A stretch of 64,000 nucleotides of DNA from contig DATKUL010000003.1 in NCBI GenBank assembly GCA_035530615.1, positions 248,001-312,000 on the forward strand, given 5' to 3'. Under the pieces are notes generated by a model. The model made no database searches. It was not told where the DNA came from and saw only the letters and a list, made by a program, of their open reading frames with translations. Of this stretch, positions 10,818-21,097 are shown in pieces. Each line of letters begins with the position of its first letter. Within the stretch, counting starts at the first letter, position 1. The position numbers were made by a program, and so were the translations under genes. Source of the DNA: Candidatus Paceibacterota bacterium. GTDB lineage: Bacteria; Actinomycetota; Actinomycetes; Nanopelagicales; Nanopelagicaceae.

Positions 10818-12707
10818 ATGACCAGTAATTCGCTTGTTTATTTAATCGCACTGCCACTCTTTGGGGCGGCTCTTCTATTGCTGACCGGAAGAAGATCTGA
10901 TCGTTGGGGCCATATCCTTGCGACGCTTCTCTCGGGTGGCTCTTTTGCAGTGGGGCTCTATGAGTTCTCACAGATGCTCTCTCGCTCAACTGAGAACCGG
11001 GCCGTTACCCAGAAGTTATTTAGCTGGATTTCCGTAGGTAGTTTCAATGTTGATGCTGGCTTGATGCTGGATCAACTGTCGATCTGTTTCGTTCTGCTCA
11101 TCACAGGCGTTGGCACCCTGATTCATATTTATTCCATCGCCTATATGTCGCATGATCTTGACCGGCGTCGATTCTTCGCCTACCTCAACTTCTTTATCGC
11201 GGCGATGCTCCTGCTCGTCCTCGGCGATTCATATCTCAACCTTTACGTTGGTTGGGAAGGCGTGGGTCTAGCCTCCTACTTACTTATTGGATTCTGGAAT
11301 CAGAAACCCGCTTATGCGACTGCGGCGAAGAAAGCCTTCGTCGCCAACCGCGTTGGTGACCTGGGACTTTCGCTGGCCATCATGATCGCCTTCGCCACTC
11401 TGGGAACCGTCTCGTTTTCTGGAGTAAAAGAGCATGCCAGCCAAGCCTCAACTGGAGCCCTCACCGCAATTGGAATCATGCTTCTGGTTGCCGCAACCGG
11501 CAAGTCGGCGCAATTCCCATTGCAGGCCTGGCTCGGAGATGCCATGGCAGGTCCTACTCCGGTCTCGGCTCTCATCCATGCTGCGACGATGGTGACTGCC
11601 GGCGTTTACTTAATTACGCGCTCTAACTTTATTTTTGATGCTGCACCAACCGCCCAACTCGCGGTAGCAATTGTCGGCGCGATCACGCTTCTTTTTGGCG
11701 CTGTAATCGGTATGGCTAAAGACGACATTAAGAAAGCACTTGCGGCTTCGACGATGTCGCAGATTGGCTACATGGTCTTGGGTGCGGGCCTTGGACCAGC
11801 TGGTTATGCCTTCGCGATCATGCACTTGCTGACGCATGGTTTCTTCAAAGCTGGAATGTTCCTCGGTGCCGGATCGGTCATGCATGGCATGAATGATGAA
11901 GTGAATATGCGCAGATACGGCGGGCTCCGAAAGTTTATGCCAATCACTTTTGCAACATTTGGTTTGGGCTATCTGGCGATTATCGGTGTCCCACCTTTTG
12001 CAGGCTTCTACTCCAAAGACAAGATTATTGAAGTTGCTTTTAATGCGGGCGGAATCAAGGGCGTTACTTTGGGAATTGCGGCTCTTCTTGGTGCAGCAAT
12101 TACCGCGTTCTATATGACCCGCGTTGTCGTTATGACTTTTGCTGGAAAAGCACGCTGGGAAGACGAGGCTCATCCACACGAGTCGCCAATTCTTATGTGG
12201 GCTCCGATGGCCTTGCTTGCGGTTGGCTCAGTGGTCTCCGGATTCCTCTTTACTCAAGGAGATGCCCTACGTAATTGGCTTTCCCCCGTCGTCGAACCCG
12301 TTGAAGTGCACGAGAGCGAACTTTTAAGTCCTGCACTTGTGTCAGTACTGGCGCTGGTACTTGTTCTCCTGGGCGTTGGATTAGCAGTATTGAAGTATTT
12401 GCGAAACGATGTTCCGGCCGTGGCGCCGGAGAAAGTTTCGATCTTCACCAAACTCGCACGTCGCGATCTCTGGCAAGATGATTTCAACGAAGCGGTCTTT
12501 ATGCGCCCTGGTCAGAAACTGACTCATGCTCTGGTTGAGACAGACCGAGTTCTTATTGACGGCGCAGTCCGTGGTGTTGCGCGATTGGCAATCGGTTCTG
12601 GAGGCGCCCTTCGCGCAACCCAGACGGGTTTTGTTCGTAGTTATGCAATGTGGATTCTGCTCGGCGCGATTGGCTTAATAGCCGCGATTTGGATGGTCAC
12701 CCTGTGA
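10818..12707 (+). CDS. nuoL: NADH-quinone oxidoreductase subunit L
   Basis: NuoL is the distal antiporter-like proton-pumping subunit of the membrane arm. A TTG at 10815 and an ATG at 10818 are both possible starts; ATG was taken, giving 629 residues. About 14 to 16 membrane helices are visible. The family motifs [15 protein letters not shown] (channel Glu), [31 protein letters not shown] (channel Lys and discontinuous helix 7) and the later [11 protein letters not shown] are intact. The C-terminal region carries the amphipathic lateral helix and an anchor helix. It begins four bases after the nuoK stop and overlaps nuoM. Confidence 0.96.
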   Translation: MTSNSLVYLIALPLFGAALLLLTGRRSDRWGHILATLLSGGSFAVGLYEFSQMLSRSTENRAVTQKLFSWISVGSFNVDAGLMLDQLSICFVLLITGVGTLIHIYSIAYMSHDLDRRRFFAYLNFFIAAMLLLVLGDSYLNLYVGWEGVGLASYLLIGFWNQKPAYATAAKKAFVANRVGDLGLSLAIMIAFATLGTVSFSGVKEHASQASTGALTAIGIMLLVAATGKSAQFPLQAWLGDAMAGPTPVSALIHAATMVTAGVYLITRSNFIFDAAPTAQLAVAIVGAITLLFGAVIGMAKDDIKKALAASTMSQIGYMVLGAGLGPAGYAFAIMHLLTHGFFKAGMFLGAGSVMHGMNDEVNMRRYGGLRKFMPITFATFGLGYLAIIGVPPFAGFYSKDKIIEVAFNAGGIKGVTLGIAALLGAAITAFYMTRVVVMTFAGKARWEDEAHPHESPILMWAPMALLAVGSVVSGFLFTQGDALRNWLSPVVEPVEVHESELLSPALVSVLALVLVLLGVGLAVLKYLRNDVPAVAPEKVSIFTKLARRDLWQDDFNEAVFMRPGQKLTHALVETDRVLIDGAVRGVARLAIGSGGALRATQTGFVRSYAMWILLGAIGLIAAIWMVTL

Positions 12708-14233
12708 TGAACAGTTCTAATTGGTTGACAATACTGGGCATCCTGCCACTTGTGGGAGCTCTCCTTATTAGCGCTCTGCCTAAGAAGAGTGAACTCAATG
12801 CGAAGCGAATTGCGTTCATTACGACATTGGTTGTTGCCGCAGTCACGGTGGCGATGGCTACTCAGTTCCAACGCGATAACGTCGAAATGCAATTCGTGTT
12901 AAATCGATCTTGGATTCCTTCTTTAGGAATTAATTTTGCTTTAGGCGTGGATGCAATTGCACTAGTTTTGATCCTGCTCTCGACACTCCTTGCGCCAATT
13001 GTTGTGCTGGCCGGCTGGAATGAATCAGCAGGTGGTCGATGGAGCACAAAGACCTTCTACATCCTGCTTCTCGTACTTGAGACGATGATGATTGGTGTCT
13101 TTGCCGCAACTGATGTCTTCCTCTTCTACGTATTCTTCGAAGCCATGTTGATCCCTGTTTACTTCCTTATCGGGGGATATGGCACGGGAGCTCGAGCCGC
13201 AGCGGCCGTAAAGTTCCTTATTTACAGTCTTTTTGGTGGATTGCTCATGCTTGCCTCCATAATCGCGCTCTACGTTATTTCTGGCGAGCAAGGTGGACAC
13301 ACCTTCGATATTGGTGCGCTCTCACGGCTTCATATGAGTTCGACGACTCAGAACTTCCTCTTTCTAGGATTCTTTATTGCCTTCGCGATCAAGGCGCCGC
13401 TCTGGCCATTCCATACTTGGCTGCCGGATGCGGCCGATGCTGCGACTCCGGGCACTTCCGTTCTACTTCTAGGTGTACTCGATAAAGTCGGCACCTTTGG
13501 AATGATCCGTTATTGCCTCACCCTCTTTCCCGAGGCATCCAAGACATTTACACCCGTAATCATTGTTCTCGCCGTGATCTCGATTATTTACGGAGCTTTC
13601 TTGGCGATCGGCCAGACTGATTTCAAGAGACTGATTGCCTTTACATCTATTTCCCACTTCGGATTTATCACTATGGGTATCTTCGCGATGACTTCCCAAG
13701 GGCAATCTGGGGCAACTCTTTACATGTTCAACCACGGCTTCTCGACTGCGGCACTCTTCCTCGTCGCGGGTTGGATGGCTTCGCGGCGTGGTTCGTCGAA
13801 GATTGCTGATTTCGGCGGATTACAACGAGTCACACCAGTTATGGCTTGGGTCTTCTTCTTTGCGGGAATGTCGAGTTTGGCACTTCCTGGCCTGTCGAGT
13901 TTTGTAAGCGAATTCTTGGTTCTCGTCGGCACGTACACTCGATATCCAGTCGCTGCGGTAATTGGAGCATTCGGAATTGTGCTGGCATCGCTCTATATCT
14001 TGATACCTATCCAACGTTCGCTGCACGGACCAACGACGCCCGGCAATGAGTCGCTCACAGATCTCAACCTGCGAGAGAAAATAGCGATCGCACCGGTAGT
14101 AGCCGTCATTCTCGTCCTGGGCTTCTATCCTTCTCCATTGCTCAACGTTATTAACCCGGCCTCTGAACACATTATTGCTAAGGCTGGTTTTAGTGATCCA
14201 CTTCCTACAATCGATGCAAAGGTAGGCAAGTAA
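12707..14233 (+). CDS. nuoM: NADH-quinone oxidoreductase subunit M
   Basis: NuoM is the middle antiporter-like proton-pumping subunit. The frame is open from 12650, but the ATG at 12707 overlaps the nuoL TGA by one base and gives a proper hydrophobic N-terminus, so the protein has 508 residues and about 14 helices. Conserved motifs are FFEAMLIPVYFLIGGYG (channel Glu), KAPLWPFHTWLPDAADAATPGTSVLLLGVLDKVG (channel Lys and broken helix) and SISHFGFITMGI. The TAA overlaps the nuoN ATG by one base. Confidence 0.96.
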   Translation: MNSSNWLTILGILPLVGALLISALPKKSELNAKRIAFITTLVVAAVTVAMATQFQRDNVEMQFVLNRSWIPSLGINFALGVDAIALVLILLSTLLAPIVVLAGWNESAGGRWSTKTFYILLLVLETMMIGVFAATDVFLFYVFFEAMLIPVYFLIGGYGTGARAAAAVKFLIYSLFGGLLMLASIIALYVISGEQGGHTFDIGALSRLHMSSTTQNFLFLGFFIAFAIKAPLWPFHTWLPDAADAATPGTSVLLLGVLDKVGTFGMIRYCLTLFPEASKTFTPVIIVLAVISIIYGAFLAIGQTDFKRLIAFTSISHFGFITMGIFAMTSQGQSGATLYMFNHGFSTAALFLVAGWMASRRGSSKIADFGGLQRVTPVMAWVFFFAGMSSLALPGLSSFVSEFLVLVGTYTRYPVAAVIGAFGIVLASLYILIPIQRSLHGPTTPGNESLTDLNLREKIAIAPVVAVILVLGFYPSPLLNVINPASEHIIAKAGFSDPLPTIDAKVGK

Positions 14234-15753
14234 TGCTCACTTTTACCTCGCCAGCTCTTTCTTATCTCCTTCTATCGCCGATGCTTATCGTCCTGGGCGG
14301 CGGAGTTATTGGGGTATTAATTGAGGCATTTCTCTCTCGCAAAGTGCGCCCTGCCGCGCAATTGACGCTCGCTCTGGGAACTCTCGGTCTTGCCCTGGTG
14401 CAAGTCTGGAGGATTCGCCACGAATCATCAATCTCCGCAGCGATGGGCTCTGTGGCCATTGATGGACCCGCGGTCCTCTTGCAAGCATCCGTTCTTATCA
14501 TCGCAATTTTGGGAGTTTTTCTGATTGCCGATCAAGGGCATTTCACTGCTCAAGCGGCAGCCATTCCAGGTTCCCCAGAGGAGAAGGAATCAATTCAACT
14601 GGGTGAGAAATTGACCGAGGTCTACCCGCTCACTCTCTTCGCAGTCGCCGGCATGATGCTCTTTCCCGTTGCCACAGACTTGCTGACTCTTTTCGTAGCA
14701 CTTGAAGTTCTTTCATTGCCGCTTTACTTAATGGCAGGACTCTCTCGCCGCAGAAGGCTCCTCTCACAGGAGGCGGCATTGAAGTACTTCTTACTAGGAG
14801 CATTCTCTTCGGCATTCTTCCTTTTTGGGGCAGCTTTTCTTTACGGATACTCTGGAACACTCTCGTTCGCGGGAATCTACGAAGCGGTCATTGGTGGCAC
14901 TGCCAACTCGGTTTTCTTGTTGATTGGAATCTCCTTCCTCTCCGTGGGATTGCTCTTTAAAGTTAGTGCGGTCCCATTCCATGCATGGACACCCGATGTC
15001 TATCAAGGTGCACCCACCCCCGTTACGGCATTTATGGCCGCTGCAACCAAGGTCGCCGCGTTCGGTGCAATGTTGCGAATTTTCTATACTGCATTCCCAA
15101 ATGCATACTGGGATTGGCGTCCATTCCTCACGGTCATCGCAATTATCACTATGGCTTTTGGTTCACTTGTTGCAATTGCACAGCGCGACATCAAGCGGAT
15201 GCTGGCTTACTCCTCGATTGCGCATGCCGGCTTCTTGCTTACCGGTGTTTTGGCTCTCAATAAATCTGGTCTAGACGCGACGATCTTCTATCTCTTCGCC
15301 TATGGCATTGCGACAGTTGGAGCATTCGGAATTGTCACTCTGGTACGCGATTCCTCCGGTGAGGTTACGGATCTCAATCGTTGGGCTGGGTTGGGCAAGC
15401 GTTCGCCCTTCATCGCAACTGTTTTCGCAACCCTCCTCCTTGCCTTCGCCGGCATTCCACTTACCAGCGGCTTCATTGGAAAATTCTCCATATTCTCCGC
15501 AGCATATGAGAGTGGTAACAAGAGCGTCGTTATCGTGGGCGTGCTCTCCAGCGCTATTGCCGCTTATTTCTATATCCGGGTCATCGTACTGATGTTCTTC
15601 ACAGACCCTGCGGAAGATGGAACGGTTGTGGTGATTCCGGCGCTCCTTACGCGAATTACGATCCTTCTCTCTTTTGTTATCACGATCTTCCTTGGCGTAT
15701 TTCCAACACCGCTCCTTAATTTCATTACCTCCACGGCAACCTTTATCCGCTGA
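14233..15753 (+). CDS. nuoN: NADH-quinone oxidoreductase subunit N
   Basis: NuoN is the antiporter-like subunit closest to the peripheral arm. The 506-residue protein has about 14 membrane helices, the channel glutamate in FVALEVLSLPLYLM, the discontinuous helix KVSAVPFHAWTPDVYQGAPTPVTAFMAA with its channel Lys, and YSSIAHAGFLLTG. It closes the nuo block in canonical order. Its TGA overlaps the ATG of the polyprenyl diphosphate synthase, so that gene very likely shares the transcript. Confidence 0.96.
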   Translation: MLTFTSPALSYLLLSPMLIVLGGGVIGVLIEAFLSRKVRPAAQLTLALGTLGLALVQVWRIRHESSISAAMGSVAIDGPAVLLQASVLIIAILGVFLIADQGHFTAQAAAIPGSPEEKESIQLGEKLTEVYPLTLFAVAGMMLFPVATDLLTLFVALEVLSLPLYLMAGLSRRRRLLSQEAALKYFLLGAFSSAFFLFGAAFLYGYSGTLSFAGIYEAVIGGTANSVFLLIGISFLSVGLLFKVSAVPFHAWTPDVYQGAPTPVTAFMAAATKVAAFGAMLRIFYTAFPNAYWDWRPFLTVIAIITMAFGSLVAIAQRDIKRMLAYSSIAHAGFLLTGVLALNKSGLDATIFYLFAYGIATVGAFGIVTLVRDSSGEVTDLNRWAGLGKRSPFIATVFATLLLAFAGIPLTSGFIGKFSIFSAAYESGNKSVVIVGVLSSAIAAYFYIRVIVLMFFTDPAEDGTVVVIPALLTRITILLSFVITIFLGVFPTPLLNFITSTATFIR

Positions 15754-16742
15754 TGACGGCGTTTGGTATTCCAAATCTTTCTCCGACACTTGAGCAAGAT
15801 CTAGTCGTTGGCTTGTCTCAAGTTGAAGACTTATTGCGTAGTCATATCAAAGGTAAATACCCACTCGTAGAGGAGACCGCTGGGCATTTAGCAGCAGCTG
15901 GAGGTAAGCGACTGCGACCTTTGCTCACGTTGATTGCGGCGCAATACGGAGATCCAACGCGGTATGAAGTTATCCAAGCTGCGGTGGTCGCAGAACTCAC
16001 GCACCTGGCGACGCTTTATCACGACGATGTAATGGATGATGCATCCCTTCGTCGGGGTGTGGAGAGTGCCAACAACCGCTGGGGAAATACGGTTGCCATT
16101 TTGACGGGGGACTATCTTTTTGCGAAGTGCTCAGCACTTTTGGCAGACCTGGGTCCTGAGGCAGTGCGGTTGCAGGCGCAGACTTTTGAAAGGCTTGTCA
16201 TTGGTCAGATCATGGAAACTCAGGGTCCAGATGCTGGAGAAGATCCACTTGCACATTATTTGCAGGTAGTTGCAAACAAGACTGGTTCCCTCATTGCCAC
16301 CAGTGCCAGATATGGCGCGCTTGTCTCTGGTGCAAATAATGAGATCATGGAGAACGTGACCATTTTCGGGGAGAAGATAGGTATCGCATTCCAATTGGCA
16401 GATGACATCATCGATATTTCGAGTGAGTCAAAAGATTCTGGAAAGACTCCTGGAACAGATTTACGCGAAGGTGTACCCACTTTGGTCACGCTTCGAGTCC
16501 TTGCTTCAACCAAGGAGAGCGACCGCGAATTGCAGAAGTTGTTATCGGCACCAATCGAGTCTGAGACCATGGTTGCCGAAGTTCTAGTTGCATTGCGATC
16601 GCACTCGGCCCTTGTTGAGTCTCGTGCACAACTGTTCGCGATAGCGGAACAAGCCAGAAATGCCCTGAAACCACTGCCAATGTGCGACGCGACCTCCGCC
16701 TTTTTCTCACTATGTGACGCGGTGATAGAGCGCTCGCATTAA
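15753..16742 (+). CDS. Long-chain polyprenyl diphosphate synthase
   Basis: This is an all-trans prenyl transferase of the GrcC/HepT/IspB family. It condenses isopentenyl diphosphate units into the chain used for the menaquinone tail. In the 329 residues the first aspartate-rich motif DDVMDD is near residue 91 and the second, DDIID, near 217; the GKRLRP allylic-substrate motif is near 51. Helical residues just before the first motif are mid-sized (THLATLYHDD), in line with a long-chain product, but chain length cannot be read from sequence. It overlaps nuoN by one base, tying quinone side-chain supply to complex I. Confidence 0.93.
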   Translation: MTAFGIPNLSPTLEQDLVVGLSQVEDLLRSHIKGKYPLVEETAGHLAAAGGKRLRPLLTLIAAQYGDPTRYEVIQAAVVAELTHLATLYHDDVMDDASLRRGVESANNRWGNTVAILTGDYLFAKCSALLADLGPEAVRLQAQTFERLVIGQIMETQGPDAGEDPLAHYLQVVANKTGSLIATSARYGALVSGANNEIMENVTIFGEKIGIAFQLADDIIDISSESKDSGKTPGTDLREGVPTLVTLRVLASTKESDRELQKLLSAPIESETMVAEVLVALRSHSALVESRAQLFAIAEQARNALKPLPMCDATSAFFSLCDAVIERSH

Positions 16743-16809
16743 TTGGAAGTAGGAGTGACTTTTCCTCCGATAGGATAATTGCAGTATCTGCCTAAAGGAA
16801 TGGATCGCT

Positions 16810-19515
16810 ATGACAGCGCAACTAATTCACCCATTCACCTTTGGTGACCGAACTCAATCTGATTTATTGGGCGGTAAAGGCGCAAATCTTGCAGAGATGG
16901 TGCGCATTGGGTTGCCAGTTCCTCCAGGATTTACGATTACGACCCAGGCATGTCGTGAGTTTCTTACATCTGGTCAAATGCCTGCTGGACTTCCGGGAGA
17001 GATTTCCACTTCGCTCGAACTACTTGAGAAAAGTTTGGGTAAAGAATTTGGAAATCCTGACAAACCACTTTTAGTCTCTGTTCGTTCGGGTGCGAAGTTC
17101 TCTATGCCGGGCATGATGGAGACAGTGCTCAATGTGGGCATGACTACGGATGTTGCCCAGAGCATGGCCGACCAGACTGGTAATCCAAGATTTGCATGGG
17201 ATTCATACCGACGATTTATTGACATGTACGGCCGTACTGTTTGCGGAGTTGCTCTATCTGAGTTCCATAGAGTGGAAGCGCGCGTACTTGCAGCATCGAA
17301 TGCACATAGTATTCAAGAACTTGATGTTGCCGGATTGCAAATGCTTGCCGACTCATACATTAAGGAAATTGAGGCAGTCACGGGGGAGTCTTTCCCGATT
17401 GATCCACATGTTCATCTCATCCGATCCGTTGAGGCCGTGTTCCGATCTTGGAATTCAGACCGCGCGCAGGTTTATCGTCAAAGAGAGCGAATTCCATCGG
17501 ATTTAGGAACCGCGGTAAACATTCAAAGTATGGTCTTTGGAAACCTGAGCGATGATTCCGGAACGGGTGTTGCCTTCACTCGCGATCCCGCAACCGGCGC
17601 AACTGGAAGTTATGGCGATTACCTGGAGCGAGCTCAAGGTGAAGATGTCGTAGCTGGTATTAGAAATACTATGTCACTTGCAGAATTTGCTGAGAGCTCA
17701 CCTGTCGTCGCGACCGAATTAGAGCGCGTCATGAAACTCCTCGAGGATCACTATCGGGATCTCTGTGATATTGAATTCACCGTCGAAAAAGGAAAACTCT
17801 GGATTCTCCAAACCCGCGTGGGTAAGCGAACCGCAGAAGCCGCCTTCCGAATCGCCACGCAATTGGTGGACGAAGGGAAGATTTCAATGGATGAGGCGTT
17901 GGTTCGCACATCAGGGGATCAACTCGCACAATTGATGTTCCCGCAATTTGATCTTTCAGCCTCCGTCAGGGAAATCGCGCGTGGAATTCCCGCATCTCCG
18001 GGTGCCGCAGTGGGAGAAGTGGTCTTCGACTCACGACGGGCTTTTGACTTAGCCCGGAGCGGAAAGAAAGTAATTCTGGTTCGCCGCGAAACCAGTCCTG
18101 ATGACCTGGTAGGAATGGTTGCATCGGAAGGCATTTTGACTAGCCGGGGCGGCAAAACCTCGCACGCGGCAGTTGTTGCCCGTGGAATGGGAAAGACTGC
18201 AGTGTGCGGTACGGAGAGCATTTCTGTTGACGAGCGCGCCTCCTTATTCACGGTGGGAAGTTTGACCGTTTACGAAGGGGAGACAATCTCCATCGATGGC
18301 ACTACAGGCAAGGTGTATCAGGGAATTGTTCCAGTCATCGCATCACCTGTGACTTCGTATTTGGAAGGCCGTCTCGCTGCCTCTAGTGACGAAGCATCTG
18401 CTGTCGTGAAAGCGGTCGACAGGATTCTTTCTTATGCCGATGAAATTCGAATATTGCACGTGCGCACAAATGCGGACACGCCGGAGGATGCTATCCGTGC
18501 GCGAATTCTGGGCGCCGAAGGAGTGGGTCTTTGCCGCACCGAGCACATGTTCCTTGGAACGCGCCGAATGTATGTCGAGCGGTTGGTTCTTGCCGAGAAC
18601 GAAGATGTCCAACGTGGAGTAATTGCAGAGATGGAGCCGCTACAGAGAGCTGACTTCGTGGGCATCATGATGGCGATGTCAGGGTTGCCGGTGACGATCC
18701 GTCTGCTGGATCCGCCGCTGCATGAATTTCTTCCGCCCCTGGCGGAATTATCTGCGCATATGGCTCGCGCCGAGGCGTTGGGAGAGGATATTCCAGCCCG
18801 TGATCAGGCTATTTTTGCCGCAGTAAAGCGCCTACACGAGTCCAATCCAATGCTGGGCTTGCGCGGCGTGCGTCTGGGTATTTTGATTCCAGATCTCTAC
18901 AAGATGCAGGTTCGAGCCCTGGTTCACGCCTACCTTGAGGTTCGCCGACTCGGTCACAATCCGCAGCCAGAGGTGATGATTCCGTTGGTATCCACGCAGC
19001 GCGAGTTGCTCTACTTACGGGAAACTTTAGAAGCAGAAATTAAGAAGACATTTATAGGTACCGGTCAAAATCTCGACATTCCAATCGGGACGATGATTGA
19101 AACTCCGAGAGCGGCTATTACAGCTGATCGCCTAGCCAACTATGCAGACTTTTTCTCCTTCGGCACAAATGATCTCACGCAGTTAACGTGGGGATTTAGT
19201 CGCGATGATGTGGAGTCTACGTTCTTGCCGAGATATTTGGATCTCGAACTCCTTCCCTTTAGCCCATTTGAGTCTCTGGATCAGGCCGGAGTTGGCATCT
19301 TGGTACGAAAGGCGACAGAACTTGCACGCACTGTCCGTTCTGATTTCAAACTCGGCATTTGCGGCGAGCATGGTGGCGATCCACGCAGTATCCATTTTTT
19401 CCACGAACTGGGTCTGGATTATGTTTCCTGTTCACCCTTCCGTGTTCCTGTTGCTCGGCTTGAGTCGGGACGTGCAACCGTGCTGAATAGTGCAGCTGGA
19501 TCGAGTAGTTCTTAA
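16810..19515 (+). CDS. ppdK: Pyruvate, phosphate dikinase
   Basis: PPDK interconverts pyruvate, ATP and phosphate with PEP, AMP and diphosphate, serving gluconeogenesis or PPi-dependent glycolysis. The 901-residue protein has the N-terminal ATP-grasp domain (GGKGANLAEM near the start, SVRSGAKFSMPGMMETVLN near residue 97), the swivelling phosphohistidine domain with the catalytic His452 in GGKTSHAAVVARG, and the C-terminal TIM barrel with catalytic Cys851 in GICGEHGGDP. Length and domain order match bacterial PPDK and not PEP synthase. It lies 67 nt after the prenyl synthase on the same strand. A GATAAT box about 30 nt upstream may be a -10 element, but no clear -35 was found. Confidence 0.96.
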   Translation: MTAQLIHPFTFGDRTQSDLLGGKGANLAEMVRIGLPVPPGFTITTQACREFLTSGQMPAGLPGEISTSLELLEKSLGKEFGNPDKPLLVSVRSGAKFSMPGMMETVLNVGMTTDVAQSMADQTGNPRFAWDSYRRFIDMYGRTVCGVALSEFHRVEARVLAASNAHSIQELDVAGLQMLADSYIKEIEAVTGESFPIDPHVHLIRSVEAVFRSWNSDRAQVYRQRERIPSDLGTAVNIQSMVFGNLSDDSGTGVAFTRDPATGATGSYGDYLERAQGEDVVAGIRNTMSLAEFAESSPVVATELERVMKLLEDHYRDLCDIEFTVEKGKLWILQTRVGKRTAEAAFRIATQLVDEGKISMDEALVRTSGDQLAQLMFPQFDLSASVREIARGIPASPGAAVGEVVFDSRRAFDLARSGKKVILVRRETSPDDLVGMVASEGILTSRGGKTSHAAVVARGMGKTAVCGTESISVDERASLFTVGSLTVYEGETISIDGTTGKVYQGIVPVIASPVTSYLEGRLAASSDEASAVVKAVDRILSYADEIRILHVRTNADTPEDAIRARILGAEGVGLCRTEHMFLGTRRMYVERLVLAENEDVQRGVIAEMEPLQRADFVGIMMAMSGLPVTIRLLDPPLHEFLPPLAELSAHMARAEALGEDIPARDQAIFAAVKRLHESNPMLGLRGVRLGILIPDLYKMQVRALVHAYLEVRRLGHNPQPEVMIPLVSTQRELLYLRETLEAEIKKTFIGTGQNLDIPIGTMIETPRAAITADRLANYADFFSFGTNDLTQLTWGFSRDDVESTFLPRYLDLELLPFSPFESLDQAGVGILVRKATELARTVRSDFKLGICGEHGGDPRSIHFFHELGLDYVSCSPFRVPVARLESGRATVLNSAAGSSSS

Positions 19516-20408
19516 TCTGATTCAGTGGTGTTTCGAGTGGATCTCACTAGGTCCGTGCCAAGAAATGCCAGAGCCAGCCAGATAAGTCCGAATCCGAACG
19601 CGCGCGCAAGGGGCATTGATTCATGATTGACGAATATACCTATGAGGAACATGATGCCGGGCGTGAGGTACTGCAGTAGCCCGGTCGTGGAGAGTGGCAA
19701 ACGCGTAGTGGCGCCGTTAAATAGTAGAAGTGGTACGACGGTGATGATTCCTGCTCCTGCGAGCAGCAACGAAATGCCAATACTGGTTCCGAAGTGACCG
19801 CGTGAGTGTTCGCCTAACCAAATCAAGTAGAAGAGATTGGGAATAAGGGCCACCGTTGTCTCTATGGAAAGCCCCTCTAAAGCCCCTACTTTCAATGATT
19901 TTTTGAAGAGACTGTAGGAACTCCAGGAGATGGCCAAGGCAAGGGCGATGAAAGGAATGGCTCCGTATTGAACTGTCAGAGTCACAACTCCGACGCCAGC
20001 CAATCCCACTGCTACCCACTGCAATGGGCGGAGGCGTTCGCGAAATCCCAGGATGCCAAATGCCACACTGACTAATGGGGTAATGAAATATCCCAATGAC
20101 GCTTCGACGATTCGGTTGACGGTGACGGACCAAATGTAAACGCCCCAGTTGATGGTGAGGAATAGAGAAGTCAGTGACAAAAGTGCAAAGGTGCGGCGAT
20201 CACGAAATATCGCCAGAGTGGCTTTGAGTTGTTTCCTGAGTGCGAGCAAGATGATGCAGAACAGAAGGGACCACACGCTGCGGCTTGCCAGAATTTCAAA
20301 GGCGCTCGCCTCTTCTAAGTACTTCCAATAGAGCGGTAGTAGTCCCCAGAGTGTGTATGCGCTGATTCCGTAAATCAGTCCTGTTCGGTGGTTGTCAGAA
20401 TTCTTAAT
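19512..20408 (-). CDS. rarD: EamA/RarD-type drug/metabolite transporter (probable AUU start)
   Basis: This protein belongs to the RarD branch of the ten-helix DMT (EamA) superfamily, inner-membrane permeases whose substrates are mostly unknown. The segment from the GTG at 20276 lacks the first helix. Reading upstream in frame adds GLIYGISAYTLWGLLPLYW, a textbook RarD N-terminus, up to a TGA at 20411-20409. No ATG, GTG or TTG lies in that part. The first codon after the stop is ATT at 20408-20406, preceded by GGTGAG at five bases, so an AUU start is the best reading (298 residues, the family norm). It lies seven bases after the yajQ stop in the same frame. It converges with ppdK, overlapping it by four bases. 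Confidence 0.85.
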   Translation of the reverse strand: MKNSDNHRTGLIYGISAYTLWGLLPLYWKYLEEASAFEILASRSVWSLLFCIILLALRKQLKATLAIFRDRRTFALLSLTSLFLTINWGVYIWSVTVNRIVEASLGYFITPLVSVAFGILGFRERLRPLQWVAVGLAGVGVVTLTVQYGAIPFIALALAISWSSYSLFKKSLKVGALEGLSIETTVALIPNLFYLIWLGEHSRGHFGTSIGISLLLAGAGIITVVPLLLFNGATTRLPLSTTGLLQYLTPGIMFLIGIFVNHESMPLARAFGFGLIWLALAFLGTDLVRSTRNTTESD

Positions 20409-20414
20409 TCAGAC

Positions 20415-20906
20415 TCACCGGTAATTCGTAAATTGGACGGCGAACTCCCACTTGGCTTCTTTGATCATCGTGATTGCGGTCTGCAAGTCATCCCTACTTT
20501 TACTTGTGACACGTAACTCATCGCCTTGAATCTGAGTCTTAATGCTCTTTGGACCCTCGTCCCGAAGGAACTTGGCAACTTTCTTGGCATTCTCGGTTGT
20601 AATGCCCTCTTTGAGAGGGCAGGCCAATTTGTAAATCTTGCCACTCAATGCCGGTTTGCCTGGGTCAATGTGCTTGAGAGAGACCCCGCGCTTGACCAGC
20701 TTGTCCTTTAAGACATCCAGAGTGGCGTTTGCTCGCTCCTCAGTGCCTGCCTCAATAGATATCTTCTCACCTTCTAGCTCGATCTTGGCTCCGGTATTTT
20801 TGAAGTCGAACCGGGTGTCAATCTCGCGAATTGCCTGATTAACGGCGTTGTCGAGTTCCATCCGATCGATCTTGGAAACAACGTCAAAACTGCTATCTGC
20901 TGCCAT
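20415..20906 (-). CDS. yajQ: YajQ family nucleotide-binding protein
   Basis: This is a UPF0234/YajQ protein. Family members bind RNA, and some bind cyclic di-GMP. The 163 residues show the conserved N-terminus SSFDVVSKIDRMELDNAVNQ, the strongly conserved IDTRFDFKNT and the C-terminal DDLQTAITMIKE. Two ferredoxin-like domains are expected. The start ATG at 20906 has AAGGATC nearby. It is followed by rarD seven bases later and sits divergent to tRNA-Tyr. Its exact role in this organism cannot be told from sequence. Confidence 0.93.
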   Translation of the reverse strand: MAADSSFDVVSKIDRMELDNAVNQAIREIDTRFDFKNTGAKIELEGEKISIEAGTEERANATLDVLKDKLVKRGVSLKHIDPGKPALSGKIYKLACPLKEGITTENAKKVAKFLRDEGPKSIKTQIQGDELRVTSKSRDDLQTAITMIKEAKWEFAVQFTNYR

Positions 20907-21012
20907 GTGAGATCCTTCCCTGCGCGACCCAAAAAAGCGGTATTCGCGCCTACTTGCCTACGGTATCCTTTCACCTCACAAGTTCCATAATTGCCGCACT
21001 TTGTACAACCTT

Positions 21013-21097
21013 GGCGGGTTGCCCGAGCGGCCAATGGGAGCGGACTGTAAATCCGCCGGCTACGCCTTCCAAGGTTCGAATCCTTGACCCGCCACCA
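21013..21097 (+). tRNA. tRNA-Tyr (GTA), with encoded CCA
   Basis: The acceptor arms GGCGGGT (21013) and ACCCGCC (21087) pair fully, followed by A and an encoded CCA ending at 21097. The anticodon stem is GCGGA/TCCGC with loop CTGTAAA, giving the anticodon GTA. A long variable arm follows, as expected for bacterial tRNA-Tyr, and the T arm CAAGG-TTCGAAT-CCTTG is regular. It stands alone between yajQ (divergent) and the thiolase gene. Confidence 0.97.
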
